Assembly (NCBI GenBank): GCA_026874595.1
Contig: CM049307.1
Coordinates: 8,147,579-8,211,578, forward strand
Direction: 5' to 3'
Source of the DNA: Sipunculus nudus
Taxonomy: Eukaryota; Annelida; Sipuncula; Golfingiida; Sipunculidae
DNA length: 64,000 bases
Shown here: positions 37,801-46,452 of the stretch, one piece after another
Numbering within the stretch: position 1 is the first letter of the stretch
How the letters are laid out: each line of letters opens with the position of its first letter
Notes under the pieces: generated by a model
Told to the model about the DNA's origin: nothing
Databases searched by the model: none
The model's input: only the letters and a program-made list of their open reading frames with translations
Program-made: the position numbers and the translations under genes

Positions 37801-40800
37801 CAGACATAAAAATAACAAATTTAGAAACAATACCGTAAAACTGTCAAAGTGTTTTTTATACAGTTAATAGATTTTCACATTTATAAACATCCACCAGATG
37901 GTGTGTATGTTTTAGATTACCCTATGGTCACATTTTTTAAAAGTGCATGGTTTATGTTTAATCCTCTTTAGCTGTATTCGTTGATGTAGATATCCCTGTA
38001 TGTCTCAAAAATGTAATCCCTATGTCTCATGTATATGAAATAAACCAGCATTTAATGGGAATGGATGCCTGTAGAATACAGGATGTCTGTGACTGTCTGC
38101 TGCAGACAGCAGTCTGTAAGCAGTTGAGGTCATGCAGCCTGGGACAGGCTGAACAAGATGCTGATTTAGTGATTACCTCCAGCACAGCAGTCAGCAGGGA
38201 CACCTCCTCAATAGCCAGTATCTGACTCAGCAACTATTAAGATACTATCAAGGTTTATACCTCCCTGTACAGTACAACAAGAAACACTGGCTAATCATAG
38301 CCTTATCAGGGTTGATATAGCAAGATATATGCTGTCTGCTGCCTTGATATATCAGCAGTACTGTTAGTTTAGGTAGCACATTAAGACAGAGATAAAATGT
38401 TGTTGGCTCGGTTGTGCTCTTTTTGCTTGAAGGACAGATCCCCACACTCCTGATAAGTACATGATGTTATTGGCTCTATAAATGTGACATCATAGGAAGC
38501 CAGTTACCACGGTAGTTGTAATCTGAGTTGACATTTCATGTTCTTATTATTCTCTAATGTATAGCATCAATAGGCTCAGATGTTTAGCTTTGTTGACTCT
38601 TGAATGCAGAAAATCTAATCATATTTGGTTTTGCTGTGGTTGACATTTGCAATGACAATCTAATGCTGTATATAAAACATAGGAAAGAAAAATAAATTGT
38701 CTGTTGAGATCAATTGAGAACACAAATCTGACTGACTGTGGATGTATTAAGTTCCCCCCGAACACAGCAGTAAGAAGGGTCTTTGACCCGTTTCCTGGGT
38801 GCTCCCAAGGTGTAAAATTTTGATTGGAGTTGAAGACACAAAGTAAGAGAAAAATATGAGGAGTCCAGAGAGCAGCAGCATCCACAGGTACAATGCAGAA
38901 GCTGGTACATCCATTAGCAGGGGTAACAGCCCAGACCATGCCTAACAAGAACCATCCGCAAGGACACTCCATATACATATTGCCATTGTCATCATCAGCC
39001 AGGAGAAAACAAATCACCCAACCCTGTTTTTTTTTAATGAAAACCAAATCACATTAACCACATTAACTGAGCTCTTATCAGCAAGGAAATTGCAACATTT
39101 TCTTCCACCAACTGATACAAAATTAGGACTTTTAAAAAATGCCTGGCCTGTTTGACCTCACAGGTCAAGGCACCAGGCCTTTGATATAGGCAGTATTTAT
39201 TGACTCCGGGTATGATACAGCCAATGCACTGAGTCAGTAAACCATCCAAGTTGTGGTGTACTTAATGACTGAGGTCACTGACCTGAGCTGACCTGTTGGT
39301 TTGCAACCATAGGGGAGCTGCCCCACACCCTTGATCAGGGCAGGGTGAAACTGGCTGGCATTGAGTGAAAAGGCAGCCATAACATGCACAGCAGCACAAA
39401 GTCACACCTCACAGGGCTGCGACCATCCAGGCCTAGTTACCTGGGTCCCTGCCCATGATTTACTCTGGATATGCTGCATGTACATACCCCTAGCATGTGA
39501 AATTCAAAGTTCTTCTCATGGAACTAGATCTGTAAACTTTACAAGTGTTGTTTGATATTCACTGTAGAATATGTTCAACTGATACAAAAAAGCATGATGT
39601 TATCAATAAAAAAAAACCCCACCATTTTAGTTAACTCATCCACAGAGGGAAGAGTTAAATGACTGACATAACCAGAAAGACGCCTTATTTAAAACTGTTT
39701 TTTGTAACATGACTATAAGACACACTATGGACAGGATCAATTTATCTTCCTTTGACCAGCACAGGAATTCAGACTTACTATCAGCTCCTATTATAAATTG
39801 GTTTTGCCCCTAAAATCAATACTATGTTTTACAACTGTAAACAGATTCAGATGACAATAAGATACACAAATATGTCACAAGAGGAACCTATGACTGTGTG
39901 TAGCTTCAGGTTGCTCATTAATTTATTATTTTTTTTATCTCATTACAATGGTATATGACTCAGAAGTTTACTAAAGAATTTTAAAGAAGTCACCTTTTTG
40001 CAGTCTTTTTTGAAGATGCAGCAACTGACTAAGCTATCAGTTTATTGGTAATGAGTTATCTCTACTTGTAAAAGTAGCCACCATTTTTTCTGGATTTATG
40101 AGTTTTGGGATAAAGTCTATACATAAACACAAATTAAATGCAAAACCACCACATATAAAATTTATACAAATAAAATTTCTTTGAGGTTAATCCATGTTCA
40201 CTTGTAGGTCTCATATGGTAAGGGACCTATGTTTCAGTTAAAACACACAGAAGTATCCTAGCAACAGCAGTTCTATTTCTCCTATATCTGTGCCACTGTC
40301 ATGTGTCTTACAACAGCCAAATAACCCCAGGACCAGATACAGGCTGTTGATTACCTTGTGTTTTATTCATATCTACTCAGGATGGAATCAACAATCCATA
40401 ATCTGAATAAAACTTACAACAATCAACAATAATGACAGCTTGTCCCAGGTGATTCCCTCGGTTGGAATTGTCCCCATAAATGTAATTATTACAAATGACT
40501 GGACGTATTATTTAAAAAATATTTTATTGTCCAGTTACATTAGCAGAAAACTAACAGAGAGGCAATTAATCCTTTTATGAAAGTGGCATTATTTAATTAA
40601 TGGATAAGTATTTATACTGTTAATTATGTATTGATGCAATGAATTGTTTATGGCTTCCATTTGCAGTGTTCCTCCTGTTTGCTACAGCATATTTACCAGA
40701 CTAAATGCCCATTTCAATATTTTAACTTGCACCTGTTATTTGGTATTTACAGTTAGGAAAAATCTATATAAGGCTCGAGCAGTAACTTCTCTTAAATATT

Positions 40801-43800
40801 TGTGATACATTAATACACAATAAATGGATAAACATGTGCAATTGAGTTCTGTTTAATATTTGTGGTACATAAATACACAATAAACGGATATGTATCTGTG
40901 AATCTGCAGAAGGCTGTCTCCACCCATACTTGTACTGCTGTACAGTTAAACTGGTTACTCTGATTATTAAACCACACTATAACTGGCTTGCAGCATACCT
41001 CATGTATATGGGTCATACTCTATGTCAAATAGAGCAGCACACTGGAGTACAATCTAATATTGTAGATGTGTCACATTACTAACATTCTTGTAATACTACC
41101 ACCACCCACCATTCTTGATTGTATTACAATACCTTTTGAGATTTATGCCTTGACCCTGATAATGCTACTTAAAACAGGGTGTTTGTTACCTTAGGTGCCC
41201 TAGACTTCTGTCTTGCCTTCTGTACTAATACAGGCCTCAATGAAATTTATCAACATTTGTCACAAGTCCCCTGCATGAGGGATTCTTTTGCCTATTTGCT
41301 TCTACTATTGCTATCACTGGACACACCTCTGTTTATTTCAAGAATGATTCTATCTTATGATTTATTAATATATCATAATAATTAGTAGTAATTAACACTG
41401 ATAAACTGAGATAAGAGAACACATTAAAGGTATTTTATGCAGTATAACTAGATCACCTAAAATGACACCAACAGATGTATAAATTATTTACAATGTATAA
41501 ATTACATAATACACAGTATAACTTTCAATGAATATCCCACATTTCAAGATCTTAATAATGTTGAAAATAACAAATGCTGTTATACAGAATCTTTCAAGTA
41601 AATGAATGATCAGATTTTATTCAACTAAGCATAAGAAAACAGCATCATGTTACAGAATTAAACAATGCCACTGTAAAAGTCCAATTCACTTAATTTTACC
41701 AACTGTCACTAAATTATTCACTTCAATTTGATCAGCGAGGCATAGGAAGCCTTCATGTTGGAAAAAAATGATGGCTGTGAGCAGCTTTTTGTACACATGA
41801 CCACAGATACCTTAAACCATGATACCATATTACTAAATGTAATGCTGATTTTATAATATAAAACATAAGATATCAGACTGAAACTAGTCTGCTATGTTGT
41901 ATACTGTTGTTGTTTTGCCTTCAAATATAGTATGTCTGGTTATTAATTTTGTGGTTTTCATATTGCCTGGTAACAAATAGAAACGCTGATGGATACTGTA
42001 GTGAATACTTCTCTTTTGTGATATTTTGAAAGCACATATAATCAATATATTGAATCACTGCAAAGAATTTAATTTAATATAATTAAGATATAACTTTCCA
42101 TAATTCATATGCTGATTTGATTAGTATACAATAATGCAAATTAATCATCCTTTAAATCTGTTTTTCAAAAATGTTTGTTGGTTCCTGACCAGAAAAGGCA
42201 TTTGCTCAAAGCAGTCAAGTCTAACAAACCCAGTGAATACTACAGATACAGAATTTCTTGTATGTTTTATTCATTAATTCATGGAAATGAACAATACACA
42301 CAGATCCAACTATTATGGAGGTTAATTGTCTTCACCCTTGTCTGTTAGTCTATTTGTTTGTATGCTTCTTTGTTTGTATGCAGGATTTCACAACAATTAC
42401 GGAGATAAAATTACATTGTAGAGAGTTGAGAATGTGGACAGGGAAACTATAAATATTGGTGCAGATCTGGATACAGAAGCAGATCCTTTAAACTGTTTCC
42501 CCTGGTGGAGTGGTATGCCCAACTTAGTAGAAGTCTAGCTATATAGAGAGTATGGGCTAGATAACAGCATGCTGCATAGCAACATAGCTGCATGAACAAT
42601 TCTTAAGCCATTATAAAGTATACATGATTACACTGCTTTAAAGTTCTTTGATAGGGATTTAGTATCAATGTTGCAATGTTTTCTAAGCAATTACAATTTA
42701 ATAATATACAAAAAAAAATTGTATCAGTTATTGAGGCTTGTTCTTTTTTCTATGGTGTACATTCTTGTGAGGCCATATAGATAACAATAAAACATCAGAA
42801 TTAATCCACATGATCTTCAGTTCAAAACAATCATTTAATATTTTTGCAGGATTATCTGCTGCATATTCAGTTTGAAGGTGAAATTTTAATAATTATGTTG
42901 AACTGTACTGCTCAAGGTTCATTTCCAAAGCTGAAAAGTTTCACCAGAACACTGAGCCCTGTTAATTCATTTTCAGGCCCCTTTCAAAACAGCTATGCAG
43001 TCTGTGAACAAGTAAACTATATACCACCCATCTAACCTAACTCTGCCCTCTGTCCATTGTTGATTCCTCCATGGAGAATGCTTGATATGCTTGTGTAATG
43101 TTTGTGTACGATTTTGACTGAGCAATTCATCGTGATTCAAGAGCAGTAGGACCAATAAACAAACAGATGGTGAGGTACTGAATGTTCACTAGAGGAATGC
43201 ATACACACCATGTTGTGGCACCAAACAATACCGAATACACATAGTTACCCTGTGGTAAACAGTACATGGTTTACTTGCATTATCAGGACTCCCAAGACTT
43301 GGAGACTACCAATACGCACAACACAGCCATCCCTAAATAACAGCACCATTGGCTGATTATATGCATGTCTTGAGAGGACACACTGAATGTAAATGAACCA
43401 TCTTGGAGACTTTATGTACCCTGGGTTTGATGATTAACATATATGCTGGCTGCCGTATTCTCAGTGAGACCTACACACTTGTACCTGTACATTCCATCAG
43501 GCACAGCTGGTATTCCAATAGTACCAGCACCTTTTTCCAATATATTTTGGTGGAGGAAACTGTCTCCATTAAATGCCAGCTTAAATAAGTATGAACATCT
43601 TCAAAATTATATTTTGTTTTCAGAATATGTGAAAGGGCAGTTGCAAAAGATTATCCTGGCCTCAAACAGGCTTGGTGTACTTAACATATGCTTTCCTTTG
43701 TGTGTAATCATCTCTTGTTGTTGGGTCATAACACATTGTAGACCCAGAAAGATGCACTCCTTTCTGAGAAAAATCGAACTATAGGGCAATGCCTTCCACA

Positions 43801-46086
43801 TTAAAGCACTCACCCTGGGTGGGCTCTGACTGTGAAAAATCTCGCCGTTTCTCGATGGTTCACAAAAGAGAACCTTCTCTAATGAATGATCTGTGAACAT
43901 GATCAGCCACACTTCGTATAGGTAGTAAATAAAAAATGATATTCAATGACATAGCACCTGGTGCTGCCATCTTTATATCCACAAAACACTGCAAGGCCAA
44001 AATCACAGCTGAGTCAAATGGCTGGGTGCTATCCATTAATTTCAATGTAGACACAACATAAACTTATTTGAAGTGACTCACCAAGGCCAGTGTACATGAA
44101 GTGCTGTGTACAGGAGACAACAGAAAGCCAGTTGTTCTAATTTGTACATATGTAAGTAATTTGGAGTTTGCTCCTCATATCCAGAACTCATTTTAACTGG
44201 AATTTTCTACTCACTCGAGATCTTATCAGGAATTTTCTATTCATTCTAGTACTTTTTTGGAGTTTACTGCTCACTCCAGATTCTACATAAAGTTTCCAAA
44301 TCAATCTATACTTCATTTGATGTTCCCATCTCATTTTAGTCTCATCTATATAATAAATACCCAGTTGTTTTTCTCTACAGAATGGTTTACTAGTTTCTCC
44401 TCTGATTTGACTCTCCCAATTATGCACACATATCATCAGTGTACACTTCTAAGACAAGTTTGTTTCCTTTTGGAGGATTACTTCCTTTTAAGCTGCATAG
44501 TTAATAATTTAAGTATTCCCCTAATTGGTGTTCCTATTTTTATTTGTCTTTTAAGTTCCTCAACACCTGTCACACTTTTTCAGGAGACTCCTTGGGGATT
44601 TTCCTGCATTTCCAGCTCACTGGCTTGTTAAGACCATGGCAAGAAACAAGTCCTGACGGAGCGGTGAAAGCAGGTCACCTATAAATGTAATCACCATTAG
44701 CCCCCTATATCCATTAAAATGTCTCTAAACGAATTTTATTCAGTCAAAATGAAATAAAGCTTTTAAATTCCAGTACTGAACATATGTCCACATGAACCTG
44801 TTTTCAATAGTCAGTGCTATTCTGTCTAATGAACACAGGGAGCTGAGACACCAGACAAGAAGGAGTGCTAGGTGTACACATTTTCAAAGTTTTCAGGTGT
44901 GTTGGTGATTTTTACATTCATACTTTCTTTCTATGAAAACCAAGGTGTTATATATATATTTAACTAAATTTATAGGTTATCATTGTTCACAAGGAACCCC
45001 AACATTGTTCAAGCAATTTGTTACTACATTTTCCTGTTAATACTGACAAATCCCTTGTGGACATTTTGGTATTAAAATATGCGATATTCATTCTCAGCTA
45101 ATTGCAAACTTTGTTATCTTACAGTTCCTTTGATTTTTCACTAGTTCAATTTGATCCCCTGTCTAGTACATTCTAATGAAATCATTCAGAGGGATATGTT
45201 ACTGCCTTTATAGCTTATTTGGAGTTTGCAATTTGTTCAGAATTTATCTGAGGTTTCAGAACTTATTTTATGGTTTCCAACCAATTCTGGATCTTTATAT
45301 TATATTATACTATATTATATTATATATATAATATGAATATAATTCATAATATATAAATTTGTAATATTTAAACATATTTTAAATATGCAAGTACTTACCA
45401 AAACCAATTTCAGTATCAGCTGCAGAAGCTTTCCCTGCACAGAGATCACGATCAGCCAGGTATGCCAAGATAACAAGCAATGGGAAGAAGACGAAGGACA
45501 AGATGGCTTCCCACAATTCCACATAATCGGGGCTGACGACCACCAGGACAATGAGAAGCCAGATGTACGCAAATATGCTGAAGGCAGCTGTACAGATGAA
45601 CACCTTGATGGAGCGGATCTGCCTGATGTCAGGAGATGGTATTGCCATTATACACACTGCTGTGATCACAAGCAAGTTGAATGCGGCTGAACCTACAATG
45701 GTACTTGGTCCCAGGTCTCCAGCTTTAAAACCATTAAAGACAATTTCAATGATGGACAGTAGGATCTCTGGAGCACTGGATCCAAGCGCCATTAGAGTCA
45801 GGTTTGCGACTGTTGGGTTCCATACTTGAACTTGGATTTCTTCGTAGCCTTTCTCTGATTCATTTGAAGCGACTTTGATTGTACGTGTTTTACTGGTGAT
45901 TTTTTCGATGGAGCACATGAAAACATCTGCGATAATGGCCACACCCAAAAAACACCAAATCAGACCGATAAAATAGATTGCTGCTCGTCCTGCTATTGGC
46001 CATGTGTATTCATTTACTAAGGGCAGAATTAATCCCTTGTCGCTACATTTGTAGACGGACAGATTTCCGGTAAAGTTTGAATCCAT
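25656..46086 (-). CDS. NCX: Na+/Ca2+ exchanger, SLC8/NCX family (spliced, whole gene)
   Basis: Plasma-membrane antiporter that extrudes one Ca2+ for three Na+. I joined ten coding segments: 46086-45399, 34341-34274, 33883-33716, 33276-33074, 32723-32491, 31820-31588, then 29295-29187 or 29031-28926, 27344-27166, 26610-26281 and 25895-25656. All introns are GT-AG and all junction phases agree, giving 816 or 815 residues. Order: extracellular N-terminus with sequons N4 and N8; alpha-1 repeat with LMALGSSAPE (Glu107) and GPSTIVGSAAFN; a short cytosolic loop with two Calx-beta Ca2+-sensor domains; alpha-2 repeat with GLKDSVTAITFVALGTSLPD (Asp690) and GNVTGSNSVNVFLG; a C-terminal membrane segment. 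It is shorter than vertebrate NCX1 (about 970). No cleavable signal peptide and no basic XIP segment are seen. Family assignment is certain; the paralogue is not. Confidence 0.96.
26281..26610 (-). CDS. NCX: NCX coding exon 9 (alpha-2 repeat)
   Basis: Residues 628-737, phase 0 to phase 0. It starts ILFALVPPPSIWGGW, which is very close to NCX1, then a membrane segment and the alpha-2 ion-binding repeat with TSLPD (ion-ligating Asp690), FASKQAATQEKYADNSIGN and VTGSNSVNVFLG. The acceptor follows TTGATTTCAG and the donor is GTACTA. This is the most conserved exon of the gene. Confidence 0.96.
27166..27344 (-). CDS. NCX: NCX coding exon 8 (post-CBD2 linker and re-entry to membrane)
   Basis: Residues 568-627, entered in phase 1 and left in phase 0. 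A polar linker (DFNGMVSRLVDLTNM...) is followed by the GATHMDYLMHFLTFAWK motif, equivalent to the DYVMHFLTVFWK segment that precedes the C-terminal membrane domain in NCX1. The split first codon G|AT accepts either alternative upstream exon. Confidence 0.93.
28926..29031 (-). CDS. NCX: NCX alternative coding exon 7b (CBD2)
   Basis: 106 nt encoding 35 residues plus one base: TAEKDETFRIMLAGV...TQKSVVTIINDD. Paralogous to exon 7a 155 bp upstream in transcription order, with the same entry phase (0) and exit phase (1). Using both would break the frame (215 nt leaves phase 2), so the two must be exclusive in a functional mRNA. This matches the position of the exclusive A/B exons of vertebrate NCX1 and the Calx variants of Drosophila, which alter the second Ca2+-sensor domain. 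Acceptor TTTATTTAG, donor GTAAGA. Confidence 0.92.
29187..29295 (-). CDS. NCX: NCX alternative coding exon 7a (CBD2)
   Basis: 109 nt encoding 36 residues plus one base: AAEKDETFKVELTGV, then SCKGANIGRINKTILTIVNDD. The first half is nearly the same as exon 7b (xAEKDETFxxxLxGV), while the middle differs: 7a has Cys and Asn-Ile, 7b has an Ala-Gly-Gly-Lys loop. Acceptor TTTTTCTTAG, donor GTAAGT. It is the closer of the pair to exon 6. Confidence 0.93.
30097..30994. mobile_element. 898-bp hAT-like element in an NCX intron
   Basis: Ends TAGTGGTGGG (30097-30106) and its exact inverse CCCACCACTA (30985-30994), flanked by 8-bp target duplications GTGTTCAC (30089-30096) and GTATTCAC (30995-31002) that differ at one base. 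A perfect 13-bp inverted repeat (ATAATCGATCATC at 30925-30937, inverse at 30956-30968) forms a subterminal hairpin. The 8-bp duplication and end sequence fit hAT elements. A 106-codon plus-strand frame inside has no transposase motif, so the copy is non-autonomous or decayed. It lies in the intron between exons 6 and 7a. Confidence 0.88.
31352..31466. repeat. Short tandem repeat, 29-30-bp unit, about 4 copies
   Basis: GAAAACTGA(C/T)TT(A/T)AGAGCCACAATTT-like units recur about every 30 bp in the intron just downstream of exon 6. Confidence 0.75.
31588..31820 (-). CDS. NCX: NCX coding exon 6 (Calx-beta 2, first part)
   Basis: Residues 454-531, phase 1 to phase 0. Begins EPGTFQFAKPSLLFKESAG, the canonical start of the second Calx-beta sandwich, and runs through VNWQTEDITAKSGVDYEGGE to ELVLHDDQ, where the alternative exon takes over. 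The TED...DYE residues are at positions that form the Ca2+ site in the homologous domains. Confidence 0.95.
32491..32723 (-). CDS. NCX: NCX coding exon 5 (Calx-beta 1, second part)
   Basis: Residues 376-453, phase 2 to phase 1. VETIDGTAEATKDYHP, then ITIVDDNEWEPDEVFFVKV and ITIINDDG carry the acidic clusters of the primary Ca2+ sensor (equivalents of DGTA..DYE, DDDxFEEDE and DDD in NCX1). By eye, the Glu before DGTA in NCX1 (Glu385) is Ile here and the third Asp of the central cluster is Asn, so the site may be modified. Confidence 0.95.
33074..33276 (-). CDS. NCX: NCX coding exon 4 (Calx-beta 1, first part)
   Basis: Residues 309-375 plus two bases. Starts IMEEIKFNKEASERAGVVDV, then VVEFTATRASVMEQDQRVRLGIRRYGKL, the first strands of Calx-beta 1. 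Acceptor TTATTATAG, donor GTAAGA. Confidence 0.94.
33716..33883 (-). CDS. NCX: NCX coding exon 3 (cytosolic loop helix region)
   Basis: 168 nt, phase 0 to 0, residues 253-308. Contains SQSHDRMWYRINATRHITGANKLIPG, equivalent to the QQQKSRAFYRIQATRLMTGAGN stretch that precedes the first Calx-beta domain in NCX1. The preceding EVGKNPNLTEEDVAKLAAARMAE is likely helical. Confidence 0.94.
34274..34274 (-). promoter_or_regulatory. Weak donor after exon 2
   Basis: The exon 2 donor reads AAG|GTAAAA, weaker than the GTAAGT or GTGAGT donors of most exons in the gene. With its 68-nt size and the 11-kb intron before it, exon 2 is a candidate for variable inclusion, but skipping would break the frame. Confidence 0.3.
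34274..34341 (-). CDS. NCX: NCX coding exon 2 (small loop exon)
   Basis: A 68-nt exon too short to be obvious. The split codon G|AT is followed by DQPLLLHPDGRVNEGQMREFIK; residues 230-252. Acceptor GTGTTACAG, donor GTAAAA. Phases 1 to 0 fit exons 1 and 3 exactly. It joins the end of the N-terminal membrane domain to the regulatory loop. Confidence 0.9.
34486..37520. repeat. 3-kb minisatellite, 41-bp unit, about 73 copies, in NCX intron
   Basis: Unit core CACACAGGGCTGGTGTATAC plus AAGTGGTGGATGATCCATGC. The common period is 41 bp, with variants of about 36-43 bp. Variant classes (AAGTGGTGG, AAGTGAGTGG, CAGGTGAGTGG, TTAACAAG) are interspersed. A higher-order copy of about 780 bp is visible: 35821 onward recurs 782 bp later at 36603 onward. 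The unit lacks stops in the three minus-strand frames, so long frames of up to 262 codons appear; these are by-products. It degrades towards 37430-37560. Confidence 0.95.
37561..45398. other. Remainder of the 11-kb NCX intron, no exon recognised
   Basis: AT-rich intron sequence. The longest frame (minus strand, about 38619-39047, 142 codons) resembles no protein I know. 44160-44300 holds degenerate repeats of GGAATTTTCTACTCA/GGAGTTTACTGCTCA type. A phase 1-to-1 exon encoding a basic XIP-like segment was looked for here and not found by eye. Confidence 0.45.
45399..46086 (-). CDS. NCX: NCX coding exon 1 (N-terminus, membrane segments, alpha-1 repeat)
   Basis: Residues 1-229 plus one base; donor GTAAGT. 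The ATG at 46084-46086 is the first in the frame. Extracellular start MDSNFTGNLSVYKC has two N-glycosylation sequons and Cys14, like the glycosylated, disulphide-bonded NCX1 N-terminus. Hydrophobic spans lie near residues 34-54, 92-112, 127-148, 160-185 and 191-210. The alpha-1 repeat (about 92-140) has the ion-ligating Glu107. After the last span, ADRDLCAGKASAADTEIGF replaces the polybasic ADRRLLFYKY... segment of NCX1. Confidence 0.96.
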
Positions 46087-46136
46087 CTTGCTGACTCTTG
46101 TCTCTCACACCTCCAGCTGGGTTGTTGTTAATTCAC
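46087..46136 (-). other. NCX: NCX 5' UTR part of exon 1
   Basis: A polypyrimidine-containing acceptor (TTTATTTCAATTGCAG) ends just upstream of 46136, so 50 nt of untranslated leader belong to the first coding exon and at least one upstream noncoding exon is expected. Confidence 0.7.
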
Positions 46137-46220
46137 CTGCAATTGAAATAAAATATTGTTTTAGATATTCAATGGGATGACAAACCATTATATCATCATT
46201 GACATACTGACAGGATAGGC

Positions 46221-46452
46221 TGATGTTTACACCTGATGTTTTACCTGATGTTTTAACCTGATGTTTACACCTTACATTTACACCTGATGTTTTACCTGAT
46301 GTTTTAACCTGATGTTTACACCTTACATTTACACCTGATGTTTTACCTGATGTTTTAACCTGATGTTTACACCTGACGTTTACACCTGATGTTTACACCT
46401 AATGTTTCATCTGATGTTTCATCTGATGTTTTCACCTGATGTTCACACATGG
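46221..46452. repeat. Minisatellite with ACCTGATGTTT units and 51-bp higher order
   Basis: Units of 11-17 bp (CCTGATGTTTTA, CCTGATGTTTACA, CCTTACATTTACA) are grouped in 51-bp blocks repeated more than twice. It lies only 85 bp upstream of the acceptor of NCX coding exon 1. On the minus (transcribed) strand it reads GTAAACATCAGGT, giving many adenosines near a possible branch region. Confidence 0.9.

Noticed and set aside
38619-39047. 142-codon minus-strand frame in the NCX 11-kb intron, with an acceptor-like A-run plus CAG near its start
   Set aside because: No similarity to any NCX segment or known domain, no matching donor in phase and the tract before CAG is A-rich rather than pyrimidine-rich. 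Probably chance.
45385-45829. Plus-strand frames opposite NCX exon 1
   Set aside because: Shadows of the strongly supported minus-strand exon.
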